Positions 6,167 through 13,607 are shown, numbered from the stretch's first letter. The stretch is DNA of 15,052 nucleotides from JAAYDY01 sp964500225 (GCA_964500225.1 CAZCOA010000058.1:1-15052), one strand, 5' to 3'. Notes: a model not told the origin generated them from the letters alone. Made by a program: numbers and translations.

Positions 6167-7171
6167 ATGCTGATCCTGGGCATCGAATCTTCCTGCGACG
6201 AGACGAGTGTGGCCTTTGTGGAAGATGGTCGCCGCGTACTGGCCTCGGTGGTGGCCAGCCAGGTGGACTTGCATGCTCGTTACGGCGGGGTAGTGCCCGA
6301 GTTGGCGGCACGGGCACACATCGAGTACATGATACCGGTGATGACCGAAGCATGTCGGGCGGCCGGCGTGACTGTGGCCGATGCGGATGCTATCGCAGTG
6401 GTCAACACGCCAGGCCTGATCGGCTCGCTGCTGATCGGCGTTACGGCCGCCAAGACGCTTGCGTGGCTTCACGGCAAGCCGCTGGTTGCGGTCAATCACA
6501 TCCAGGCCCATCCCTACGCGGTCTGCCTGGACAGCGACATCGAGCCGTGGCCATGCGTGAGCCTGGTGGTCTCGGGCGGGCACACCACGTTGTATCATCA
6601 CGCCGGTCCGCTCCAGATGCAGCGTCTTGGTCGTACGGTGGACGATGCCGCCGGCGAGGCTTTCGACAAGGTGGCCGCCATTCTCGATCTGCCGTATCCC
6701 GGCGGGCCGAGCGTCGATCGGCTCGCCCGGCACGGCAATCCGCAGGCCATCGCCTTCAAGCGGTCGGCCGTCGGTCCGGAGCAACTCGATTTCTCCTTCA
6801 GCGGCATCAAGACCGCTGTGCTCTATGAAGTGTGCGGCCATGATCTCTCGCGAACCGCCGCCGACATGGCCGACGACCGCAAGGCCGACGTGGCCGCCAG
6901 TTTCCAGGAGGCGGTGGTGGACATGCTGGTGGCCAATACGCTGCGCGCCGCCGAGTCGCGCGCGGTGGACACGATCATCCTCGGCGGCGGCGTCTCGGCC
7001 AACGGGCGGCTTCGGGAGAAGATGGCCGAGACGGCACGCCGTCGCGGCATGGTGTGTCACGTGCCGCCGCTGAAGTACTGCACCGACAATGCCGCGATGG
7101 TGGCCGGGCTGGCACACGTGATGATGCGTGCGGGCCATGTCGCCGATCCGGCCTTCGAGGCCAAGGCCTGA
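6167..7171 (+). CDS. tsaD: tRNA N6-adenosine threonylcarbamoyltransferase TsaD
   Basis: A 334-residue ASKHA-fold enzyme that transfers the threonylcarbamoyl group from TC-AMP to A37 of ANN-decoding tRNAs, with TsaB and TsaE as partners. The start MLILGIESSCDETSVA is the family's canonical N terminus. Metal ligands H111 and H115 (NHIQAH) and D307 (CTDNAAM) correspond to H111, H115 and D300 of E. coli TsaD. The nucleotide-binding motifs SGGHTTL (136-142) and GGGVSANGRLR (from 273) are intact, as is DDAAGEAFDK. Length is that of a normal single-domain TsaD, not a fusion with Bud32. The start at 6167 is chosen by homology, although its ribosome-binding site is weak; an in-frame GTG at 6098 would begin before the ctpA terminator hairpin. 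TsaB and TsaE are not in the window. Confidence 0.95.
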   Translation: MLILGIESSCDETSVAFVEDGRRVLASVVASQVDLHARYGGVVPELAARAHIEYMIPVMTEACRAAGVTVADADAIAVVNTPGLIGSLLIGVTAAKTLAWLHGKPLVAVNHIQAHPYAVCLDSDIEPWPCVSLVVSGGHTTLYHHAGPLQMQRLGRTVDDAAGEAFDKVAAILDLPYPGGPSVDRLARHGNPQAIAFKRSAVGPEQLDFSFSGIKTAVLYEVCGHDLSRTAADMADDRKADVAASFQEAVVDMLVANTLRAAESRAVDTIILGGGVSANGRLREKMAETARRRGMVCHVPPLKYCTDNAAMVAGLAHVMMRAGHVADPAFEAKA

Positions 7172-7201
7172 AGCGGCTGCCGCAAATCGTTGGAATATCA
7201 C

Positions 7202-7229
7202 TTGCCTGCCATGAGGAACCCGCTAGAAT
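7202..7229 (+). promoter_or_regulatory. Promoter of the Na/Pi transporter-PhoU cassettes
   Basis: TTGCCT (7202-7207), a 16-base spacer, then TAGAAT (7224-7229; five of six consensus bases). It lies in the 108-base gap between tsaD and the first transporter gene, with a start point near 7236 and a leader of about 45-55 bases. The -35 is identical to that proposed upstream of pdhA. Confidence 0.5.
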
Positions 7230-7238
7230 GTCGGTTCC
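7215..7238 (+). promoter_or_regulatory. Inverted repeat centred on the -10 box (possible operator)
   Basis: GGAACC (7215-7220) and GGTTCC (7233-7238) are perfect inverted arms separated by 12 bases, and the TAGAAT -10 box lies in the middle. A repressor bound here would block the polymerase. The arms are short, so chance is possible. Confidence 0.25.
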
Positions 7239-7279
7239 GGTAACGTGGCCAACCCTGACTCGAACCTCGTATTCCTGCG

Positions 7280-8857
7280 ATGCGACCCATGAGCCAGCCA
7301 AGACAAGGCAGTGACAATTCCCCAGACCGACGTTCCGAGCCGACGCCCGTTTCCAGTTTTAGCCGCATTCACCGGTGGTCTCAGGCCCTGACGCGTCGCG
7401 TCCCCTGGACCACGAGTCTGTGGCACGGCGTTTTGGTGGTCGTGCTGATCTACTTTTTCCTGGCCGCCATCAACATGATGGGCAAGGGCATTTCGGTCAC
7501 AGCGGCCAATCCCGACTACAAGAGCAAATTTCCAGATGATGCCGCCTTTGCCGAGTATGCCCGCAAACCGGCCGATGCGGCGCGGGCCGCGGTCGAGCCG
7601 AGTACCCTTGGCACATTGCCCGAGGTCGGCCGCAAGGTCGGCACCGTCGGCGACGTGACGGCCGACGCCGGAGCCGTCGCCGTCGGCGGCCGAGTGGTCC
7701 GGGCGATTGCCCCGTCGGGAACCGTGCTCCATCATGCCTGTGCGCGGATTGTGGAGGTCCGGCCCGACGTCCTGGTTGTCGAGCCCGTGCCGGAGTACAA
7801 GAGCTGGCTCTACTGCATCTTCGAATTCGCCAAGAATCCCTTCATGGCCTTGATGGTGGGCATCCTCATTACGGCCATTTTCCAGTCCAGCAGCTTCACG
7901 ACGAGCTTCACGGTCGGCATGGTGGCCACGATGCCCGCGTTTGGTATCGAGCTGGCCATTCCGATCATCATGGGGGCCAACATCGGCACGAGCGTCACCA
8001 ACATCCTGGTAGCCCTCGGCTATATCCGCCGCCGCGACGAGTTCCGCCGCGCCTTTGCCGGCGCCACGGTCCACGACTTCTTCAATGTGCTGACGGTGCT
8101 CGTCCTGTTCACGCTCGAAGAGACGACGGGCGTGCTCCACCGACTGGCCGAAGGTCTGGCCGGACTGGTGTACCATAGCGGTTCCGCGGCCGTGGAGAGC
8201 GAGCCCACCAACTACATCAAGATCGCCGTGACGCCGGTCATCAAGGCTATCCAGTGGACCCTGGCCGACGCATTCGGGTTCGGTCAGAACGTCACGGGTG
8301 TCGTTATGCTCATCCTGTCCGTCGTGATGCTGTTTGTCTCTCTGCTGCTGCTTGTCAGGGTGCTCCGCACGCTGGTCTTGAAGCGGGCGGAGTCCTTCTT
8401 TGATCGCGTTCTGTTCCGCAATGCGCCGACGGCCTTCGTCGTCGGTCTCGTGCTGACGGCGTGCGTCCAGTCCAGCAGCGTCACGACGAGTCTGGTGGTG
8501 CCCCTGATCGCCGCCGGCCTGCTGACGATGAACCAGGTGTTCCCGTACCTCCTGGGGGCCAACATCGGCACGACCGTCACGGCTCTGATCGCCGCCTTCG
8601 CCACCAGTGCCGCCACGGAAGAGGGGGCCAGGGTCGGCCTGACGTTGGCCTGCGTCCACCTGCTGTTCAATGTTCTGGGGGCCATCATATTCTATCCACT
8701 CCGCTGGATTCCCATCGGCATGGCCAACGCCCTGGCCGCCAGGGCCGCAGAGAACAAGCGGTATGCTATCTTCTTTGTCGTGGGCGTGTTTTTCGTGCTG
8801 CCGATGGTCGGCATCGGCGCCTATGAGTTCTACGTATACATCCTTGCGGGGAAATGA
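7280..8857 (+). CDS. Na+/phosphate cotransporter family protein with inserted NfeD/OB-like domain, copy 1
   Basis: A 525-residue inner-membrane protein of the Na/Pi cotransporter (NptA/YjbB, SLC34-like) family. Both QSSS motifs of the inverted-repeat fold are present (Q202-S205 and Q397-S400), each followed by the paired GANIGT motif (232-237 and 426-431). The family imports or exports phosphate with Na+. The N terminus is polar and Arg-rich, then TM1 (about 50-67), then an unusual stretch of about 120 residues before the first QSSS hairpin. Residues about 116-171 of this insert resemble the NfeD OB fold (VGRKVGTVGDV, then RIVEVRPDVLVVEPV). The positive-inside rule would place the insert outside the cytoplasm. 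The start is ATG 7280; ATG 7289 is an alternative. The paired PhoU-like gene begins two bases after the stop, and the two-gene cassette is repeated immediately downstream. Confidence 0.9.
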   Translation: MRPMSQPRQGSDNSPDRRSEPTPVSSFSRIHRWSQALTRRVPWTTSLWHGVLVVVLIYFFLAAINMMGKGISVTAANPDYKSKFPDDAAFAEYARKPADAARAAVEPSTLGTLPEVGRKVGTVGDVTADAGAVAVGGRVVRAIAPSGTVLHHACARIVEVRPDVLVVEPVPEYKSWLYCIFEFAKNPFMALMVGILITAIFQSSSFTTSFTVGMVATMPAFGIELAIPIIMGANIGTSVTNILVALGYIRRRDEFRRAFAGATVHDFFNVLTVLVLFTLEETTGVLHRLAEGLAGLVYHSGSAAVESEPTNYIKIAVTPVIKAIQWTLADAFGFGQNVTGVVMLILSVVMLFVSLLLLVRVLRTLVLKRAESFFDRVLFRNAPTAFVVGLVLTACVQSSSVTTSLVVPLIAAGLLTMNQVFPYLLGANIGTTVTALIAAFATSAATEEGARVGLTLACVHLLFNVLGAIIFYPLRWIPIGMANALAARAAENKRYAIFFVVGVFFVLPMVGIGAYEFYVYILAGK

Positions 8858-8859
8858 CC

Positions 8860-9543
8860 ATGTTGAAAGCGCTGCTGGCAGCATGGCGCGGCGACAACGC
8901 CTTGGTTCTCATGCTGGATCAGTTCGACCAGATGCTCGCTCACGATCAGTGGATGTTCGAACGTGCCACGAGCACGTACTGGCGTATGGCCGATTGGTCC
9001 GAAGTGCGCGATGCGCTTTACGCCCGCGACAAGCAGGTCAATGAGCTTGAACGTTCCATCCGCCGAGCGGTCGTCAGGCACCTGGTCCTGCATCCGGGCA
9101 GCGACGTCACGGCCTGTCTTATCATGATGAGCGTCGTCAAGGACGCTGAACGCATCGGCGACTACTGCAAGAATATCTTCGAGGTCGGCAAATGGTTCCG
9201 GCATGAGTACACCTCGCCGCGGTACGTCGGACCGCTACGGGAAATACGCGAGACGGTCATGGGCATGTTCGATAAAACCCGCAAGGCTTTCCGCGAGAGC
9301 CACGTAGGCCTGGCGACTGAGGTGATCCGTACGTTCGAAGGGATCAAGACCAAGTGCGATCAGATCGTCGAGCAGTTGCTTCGCCAGAAGGACGACATGC
9401 CGACCGACGAAGCGGTCTCCTACGGCATGATCTGCCGCCACATGAAGCGGGCCGCCGCCCACCTGTCCAACATCGCCAGCAGCGTCGTGACGCCCGTGGA
9501 GAACCTAGATTTCGTTGACGAACAAGTGTTGCCGCAGGCGTAG
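8860..9543 (+). CDS. PhoU-like phosphate-transport regulator, copy 1
   Basis: A 227-residue, all-helical cytoplasmic protein with two PhoU-type three-helix bundles. The first metal-cluster motif is clear: E97-R-I-G-D101 followed by YCKNI, matching the ExxxD(xxxN) of PhoU. The second, RHMKRAAAHLSNIASS, keeps R...N but has Lys and His where Glu and Asp are usual, so it probably does not bind metal in the normal way. PhoU-like domains often accompany Na/Pi cotransporters, as a fused C-terminal domain or a separate protein, and tune transport to phosphate status. The start at ATG 8860 (GGGGAA at 8848-8853) is supported by copy 2, which begins at the aligned codon; an ATG at 8854 overlaps the transporter stop and would add two residues. 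Ungapped hand alignment with copy 2 gives about 170 of 227 identical residues. Confidence 0.85.
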   Translation: MLKALLAAWRGDNALVLMLDQFDQMLAHDQWMFERATSTYWRMADWSEVRDALYARDKQVNELERSIRRAVVRHLVLHPGSDVTACLIMMSVVKDAERIGDYCKNIFEVGKWFRHEYTSPRYVGPLREIRETVMGMFDKTRKAFRESHVGLATEVIRTFEGIKTKCDQIVEQLLRQKDDMPTDEAVSYGMICRHMKRAAAHLSNIASSVVTPVENLDFVDEQVLPQA

Positions 9544-9577
9544 TCCTTGCGGCGGACATGGCGTTACGTCAAGGTCG

Positions 9578-11155
9578 ATGCCGCAACAGGAAAACAGGCG
9601 GAACCCATTGACGCAAGAGCCTCCGGAAACATCCAAGACGGCGGCGGTGACGGCCCGTTCCGGCGTCCTTCACCGATGGACCCAGGTTCTGCGCCGGGGG
9701 CCCCAGTGGCGACACACCATGTGGTTGGGCGTGCAGGCGGCCGTTTTGATCTACTTTTTCCTGGCTGCCATCAACATGATGGGCAAGGGGATCAAGACCA
9801 TTGCCCAGAATCCCCAGTACGTTCATGTGTTTCCCAATGATCCGGCTTTCGACCTTTGCGCGAAGGATCCGCAGCGGGCTTCCCGAATGGCCGTTGTGCC
9901 CGCCGAAGCGGGGGGGCGCGACTTGGTCGGACGCACCGTGGGCGCCATCGGCACTGTAGGGCAAGACGGTGGATACGTCGCCATCGGCGACCGGACGGTC
10001 CGGGCCGTCTGCGTCGAAGGTGTCGCCTTGCATCGCGGTTGCGTCCGTATCGTCGATCTCCGCGGCGACCTTCTCGTCGTAGAGCCTGTGCCCGAGCACA
10101 AACAGTGGCTCTATACACTTTTCAGCTACGCCGAAAACCCGTTCGTGGCCCTCTTGGTCGGCGTCCTGGTGACGGCCGTGTTCCAGTCCAGCTCGTTCAC
10201 CACCAGCTTTGCCGTCGGGATGATTGCCACGATCAACGGCTTCGACCTGAAACTGGCCATCCCGCTGATCATGGGCGCCAACATCGGCACCAGCGTCACG
10301 TGCATTCTGGTGTCTCTCGGCTACATACGCCGCCGCGACGAGTTCCGCCGTGCATTCGCAGGGGCCACCGTTCACGACTTCTTCAAGATTCTGACCGTCG
10401 TGGTGCTGTTCCCCCTGGAATTGAGCTCGCATATTCTCCAGCGCCTGTCCGAGCACTTGGCCGGGCTGGTCTACCACGGCGGCAGGGCTTCGTTCTCCGA
10501 AGAGCCTACCAACTGGATTGGCGTCGCGGTTAGTCCGGTCATCGGCCTCGTCAAATGGTTTCTGGCCGATCTGATCTCCCTTGGCGAGACGCCGGTCGGC
10601 GCCGTGATGACCGTCGTGGCGGTGACGCTGCTGTTCGTGTCGCTGCTTCTGCTGGTCGGCGTTCTGAAAAAGCTGGTCCTGCGCCGCGCCGAATCGCTTT
10701 TCGACCGGGTCTTCTTCCGCAATGCGCCGGTGGCCTTCCTGGTGGGCCTCCTGCTTACAGCCTCCGTGCAGTCCAGCAGCGTCACCAGCAGCCTCGTCGT
10801 GCCGCTGGTTGCCGCCGGCATGCTGACGCTGAACCAGATCTTTCCCTACCTGATGGGGGCCAACATCGGGACCACGGTGACGGCCCTGATCGCCGCCTTC
10901 GCTACCAGCGCCGCCACCGAGGAAGGCGCCAAGCTGGGCCTGACTCTCGCCTGTGTTCACTTGCTTTTCAACGCACTTGGCGCCATGATATTCTATCCGT
11001 TGCGATGGATACCGATTGCCATGGCCAACGGCCTGGCCAACAAGGCGGCCGAGTCGCGACGCTATGCGGTCCTGTTCGTACTCGGCGTCTTCTTCGGAGG
11101 GCCGGTGCTGGGCATTGTGCTTCATTGGCTGTATGTCCGACTCGTGGGAGGGTAG
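9578..11155 (+). CDS. Na+/phosphate cotransporter family protein with inserted NfeD/OB-like domain, copy 2
   Basis: A second 525-residue Na/Pi cotransporter homologue. QSSS motifs are at 203-206 and 398-401 and GANIGT motifs at 233-238 and 427-432, one residue out of register with copy 1. TM1 (VLIYFFLAAINMMGKG) is nearly identical in both copies. The insert between TM1 and the first QSSS hairpin is again about 120 residues, and the OB-like part (about 117-172; DLVGRTVGAIG, then RIVDLRGDLLVVEPV) is conserved in pattern though not identical, so it is under selection. The N-terminal 45 residues are the most divergent part. ATG 9578 is chosen because it gives the same length as copy 1 and lies 34 bases after the PhoU-like stop; a longer in-frame start at 9515 would overlap that gene, and TTG 9608 is a shorter alternative. 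The two copies may differ in affinity, ion or regulation. Confidence 0.9.
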   Translation: MPQQENRRNPLTQEPPETSKTAAVTARSGVLHRWTQVLRRGPQWRHTMWLGVQAAVLIYFFLAAINMMGKGIKTIAQNPQYVHVFPNDPAFDLCAKDPQRASRMAVVPAEAGGRDLVGRTVGAIGTVGQDGGYVAIGDRTVRAVCVEGVALHRGCVRIVDLRGDLLVVEPVPEHKQWLYTLFSYAENPFVALLVGVLVTAVFQSSSFTTSFAVGMIATINGFDLKLAIPLIMGANIGTSVTCILVSLGYIRRRDEFRRAFAGATVHDFFKILTVVVLFPLELSSHILQRLSEHLAGLVYHGGRASFSEEPTNWIGVAVSPVIGLVKWFLADLISLGETPVGAVMTVVAVTLLFVSLLLLVGVLKKLVLRRAESLFDRVFFRNAPVAFLVGLLLTASVQSSSVTSSLVVPLVAAGMLTLNQIFPYLMGANIGTTVTALIAAFATSAATEEGAKLGLTLACVHLLFNALGAMIFYPLRWIPIAMANGLANKAAESRRYAVLFVLGVFFGGPVLGIVLHWLYVRLVGG

Positions 11156-11157
11156 TC

Positions 11158-11841
11158 ATGTTCAAGAGGCTTATGGATGCCTGGCGTGGCAGGAACACGC
11201 TCAGCCTGATGCTCGACCAGTTCGACCAGATGCTCGCCCACGACCAGTGGATGTTCGAGCAGGCCATCAGTACCTACATGCGGACGCGCCCGTGGGAGGA
11301 AGTCCAGGGACCGCTCTACGCCCGCGACAAGCAGGTCAACGAACTCGAACGCGCCATCCGCCGCGAGGTGGTTCGGCACCTCGTCGTCCATCCGGGCGAC
11401 GACGTCGTCGCGTGCCTGATCATGATGAGTGTTGTCAAAGACGCCGAACGAATCGGCGATTACTGCAAGAACATCTTCGAGGTCGGCAAGCTGTTCCGCT
11501 TCGAGTACACCGCGCCGCGCTACCTGGAGCCCCTGAAGGAAATCCACAGCGCCGTCAGCGAACTGTTCGACAAAACACGGCAGGCCTTCCGCGAAAGCAA
11601 TGCCGAGCTGGCCCACGCCGTCCTCGATGCCTTCGAGGGAATCAAAACCAAGTGCGACCTGATTGTTGAGCAACTGCTACGGCAGAAAGACAACTTGCCG
11701 ACGGACGAGGCGGTCTCCTACGGCATGCTCTGCCGCCACATGAAACGCGTTGCCGCACACCTGTCGAACATCGCCTCCAGCGTCGTCGCGCCCGTCGAGA
11801 ACATCGACTTCGCCGACGAAACCGAAGAATCCGACAATTGA
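11158..11841 (+). CDS. PhoU-like phosphate-transport regulator, copy 2
   Basis: A 227-residue PhoU-like protein with the same layout as copy 1. The segment from KDAERIGDYCKNIFEVGK is identical in both copies and includes the E97xxxD101 metal motif. The second motif is RHMKRVAAHLSNIASS, again with Lys and His replacing the usual acidic residues. The proteins differ most in the helix around residues 35-52, in the 125-160 region and at the last seven residues, which could set specificity for the cognate transporter. GGGAGGG (11146-11152) is a strong ribosome-binding site five bases before ATG 11158, inside the end of the transporter gene. The next gene, larB, starts 16 bases after the stop and may be co-transcribed. 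Confidence 0.85.
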   Translation: MFKRLMDAWRGRNTLSLMLDQFDQMLAHDQWMFEQAISTYMRTRPWEEVQGPLYARDKQVNELERAIRREVVRHLVVHPGDDVVACLIMMSVVKDAERIGDYCKNIFEVGKLFRFEYTAPRYLEPLKEIHSAVSELFDKTRQAFRESNAELAHAVLDAFEGIKTKCDLIVEQLLRQKDNLPTDEAVSYGMLCRHMKRVAAHLSNIASSVVAPVENIDFADETEESDN

Positions 11842-11857
11842 CCGGCGGAGATCGCCC

Positions 11858-12637
11858 GTGGCAGACGCTGAGCTGAACGACATTCTCCACCGCGTGGCTG
11901 CCGGCGATCTGACCGTCGCCGAAGCCATGCGCCGTCTGGCGACTCCCGCCTTCGAAGACCTCGGATTCGCCAAGGTCGATCATCACCGCCGCACGCGGTG
12001 CGGCTTCCCCGAGGTGATTTTCTGCCCCGGCAAGACGCCCGATCAGATCGTGGAGATTGCACGTAGCCTCTCGGCCCGCGGGCACACGGTCCTGGCCTCC
12101 CGTGCCGACGCCGCGGCCGCGGCCGCACTGACCGAGGCGTTCCCGGCCTGCCGCCACAATCCTGTCGCGCGCACCGTGGTGCTGCCCGGCACGGAACCCG
12201 CGTCCCGGTTGCCCGGGATGGTTCTTATCGTCTGTGCCGGGACGAGCGATCTGCCGGTGGCCGAGGAAGCCCGCGAAACGGCCGAAGCCCTGGGCTGCTC
12301 GGTTCGGTGTCTCAGCGATGTCGGCGTGGCGGGCATCCACCGCCTGCTGGCCCATCAGGACGAACTCCGCAAGGCCACCGTCGTTGTCGCCATTGCCGGC
12401 ATGGAAGGCGCCCTGCCGAGCGTCGTCGCCGGGCTGGTGGATGTGCCTGTCATTGCCGTGCCCACGAGCGTCGGCTACGGCGCCCACCTCGGCGGCCTGA
12501 CGCCGTTGCTGGCCATGCTCAACAGTTGCGCCAGCGGCGTCGTTGTCGTGAACATCGACAACGGCTTTGGCGCGGCGTACAATGCCGCCCTGGTGTGCCG
12601 CACGGCCGCCAGGCTCGTCCAGCACACGATACCCTGA
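11858..12637 (+). CDS. larB: LarB, nickel-pincer nucleotide cofactor biosynthesis (NaAD carboxylase/hydrolase)
   Basis: A 259-residue LarB. In lactobacilli, LarB carboxylates the pyridinium ring of nicotinic acid adenine dinucleotide and cleaves off AMP, the first step towards the nickel-pincer nucleotide (NPN) of lactate racemase; LarE then adds sulfur and LarC inserts nickel. The N-terminal part has the family motif VDHHRRTRCGFPEVIFCPGKT. The C-terminal PurE-like domain has VCAGTSDLPVA (A127-D131), GMEGALPSVVAG and MLNSCASGVVVVNIDNG; C224 in this motif appears to match the active-site cysteine (C221, from memory) of the L. plantarum enzyme. The GTG start has CGGAG (11846-11850) seven bases upstream. 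No larA, larC or larE is in the window. Some organisms use NPN in LarA homologues other than lactate racemase, so the final enzyme is unknown. Confidence 0.9.
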   Translation: MADAELNDILHRVAAGDLTVAEAMRRLATPAFEDLGFAKVDHHRRTRCGFPEVIFCPGKTPDQIVEIARSLSARGHTVLASRADAAAAAALTEAFPACRHNPVARTVVLPGTEPASRLPGMVLIVCAGTSDLPVAEEARETAEALGCSVRCLSDVGVAGIHRLLAHQDELRKATVVVAIAGMEGALPSVVAGLVDVPVIAVPTSVGYGAHLGGLTPLLAMLNSCASGVVVVNIDNGFGAAYNAALVCRTAARLVQHTIP

Positions 12638-12749
12638 GCCGCATGCCGCCGCCATGTGTCGTATCGACGACGGCCGAACGAGTGTCCGCACCGTGCGCCA
12701 AGGTTTCGACCGACCCCGGCGGCGCGCTGCCCTACTGCGAGGACTGACC

Positions 12750-13607
12750 ATGGAACAAATCACCCGACTGCCGCCGTTCCCGCCGCGACCTGCGTCCGGT
12801 CACAAGGGAACTTTTGGCACGGTTCTGGTGGTCGGCGGCTCGCGCGGCATGGCCGGCGCTGTTGCCCTGGCTGGCCGGGCTGCCCTGGTTTCCGGGGCCG
12901 GGCTGGCTAGGCTGGCCGTCCCTGATGCCATTTTCGATACCGTGGCCGCCATGGCTCCCTGTTGTACCACAGTGCCTTTGCCTGGCACTCCGTCAGGCCG
13001 CCTGCATCCGCAGAGCGCCATCGACGTGCTCCGCGCCGCCGCCGAGGCTACGGTGGTTGCCCTCGGACCGGGTCTGGGCTGCGACTGCGACACCATCATG
13101 GCTGTGCGCGGCATCGTCGAGAACCTCGACCGCCCCCTCATTATGGATGCCGACGCGCTAAACGCCGTGGCCCGGATCGGCGGCCTCCAAGCCCTTGTGT
13201 CGAAACCGGGGGTCACGATCATTACGCCGCATCCCGGCGAAGCGGCACGGTTGCTCCGCACCACGACGGCTTCGGTTCAGGCTGATCGCGAGACAGCGGC
13301 CGCACGACTGGCCGAGGCTGGCGTCACAGTGCTGCTGAAAGGGCAGGGCACCCTGGTGACCGACGGCCGTCGCCTCTATGTCAACCACACCGGCAACAGC
13401 GGCATGGCCACCGGCGGCAGCGGCGACGTCCTGACCGGGGTTGTGGCGGCCCTGGTGGCCCAGGGCATGAGCGGTTTCGAAGCTGCCGTCCTTGCCGCCC
13501 ATGTCCACGGAGCGGCCGGAGACCTCGCGGCCAAGCAGGACGGCGAGGCGGCTGTTACGGCCGAGAGCATTTTGCGTTGCCTGCCTGCGGCACGAGTGCT
13601 ACAATGA
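12750..13607 (+). CDS. nnrD: ADP/ATP-dependent NAD(P)H-hydrate dehydratase (stand-alone)
   Basis: A 285-residue ribokinase-like enzyme that removes water from the S epimer of NADHX and NADPHX, hydrated and inactive forms of the cofactors, using ADP (bacterial type) or ATP. Visible motifs are GTVLVVGGSRGMAGA, GPGLG, DADALN, TPHPGEAARLL, LLKGQGTLV and the catalytic N-SGMATGGSGDVLTG near the C terminus. In many bacteria this domain is fused to an N-terminal epimerase (NnrE); here the protein starts directly at the dehydratase domain, so the epimerase must be elsewhere or absent. ATG 12750 has GCGAGGA at 12737-12743 upstream. The -10 box for the next operon overlaps this gene's last codons. It follows larB by 112 bases; both handle nicotinamide-type nucleotides. 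Confidence 0.9.
   Translation: MEQITRLPPFPPRPASGHKGTFGTVLVVGGSRGMAGAVALAGRAALVSGAGLARLAVPDAIFDTVAAMAPCCTTVPLPGTPSGRLHPQSAIDVLRAAAEATVVALGPGLGCDCDTIMAVRGIVENLDRPLIMDADALNAVARIGGLQALVSKPGVTIITPHPGEAARLLRTTTASVQADRETAAARLAEAGVTVLLKGQGTLVTDGRRLYVNHTGNSGMATGGSGDVLTGVVAALVAQGMSGFEAAVLAAHVHGAAGDLAAKQDGEAAVTAESILRCLPAARVLQ
13577..13605 (+). promoter_or_regulatory. Extended -10 promoter for the pdh genes, inside the end of nnrD
   Basis: TTGCCT (13577-13582), a 17-base spacer, then TACAAT (13600-13605) preceded by TGC as an extended -10. The TACAAT includes the final Gln codon and first base of the nnrD stop. The start point would be near 13612, about 50 bases before the pdhA ATG. Confidence 0.55.

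Larger units (their letters stand above)
7280..9543 (+). repeat. Tandem gene-cassette duplication, unit A
   Basis: Unit A contains transporter copy 1 and PhoU-like copy 1. Corresponding starts and stops in unit B lie exactly 2298 bases downstream (7280/9578, 8857/11155, 8860/11158, 9543/11841). Nucleotide similarity is patchy, as expected for an old duplication retained by selection on the proteins. Confidence 0.9.
9578..11841 (+). repeat. Tandem gene-cassette duplication, unit B
   Basis: Unit B contains transporter copy 2 and PhoU-like copy 2, with the same gene lengths (525 and 227 codons) and the same 2-base gap as unit A, at a 2298-base period. I found no strong separate promoter in the 34-base junction, so the four genes are likely one operon. 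Confidence 0.9.

Noticed and set aside
7280..11841. Mobile element origin of the duplicated cassette.
   Set aside because: I saw no transposase, integrase, terminal inverted repeats or target-site duplications at the borders; unequal crossing-over is a simpler explanation.
12110..12126. GC-only palindromic tract with two overlapping GCGGCCGC octamers.
   Set aside because: It encodes an alanine run in LarB and is explained by codon bias, so it is not called as a structure or site.
12643..12747. A 34-codon open frame starting ATG 12643 and ending two bases before the nnrD start, which could couple translation.
   Set aside because: No ribosome-binding site precedes it, the peptide resembles no known leader, and it continues a longer out-of-frame reading of larB; it is more likely chance in GC-rich DNA.
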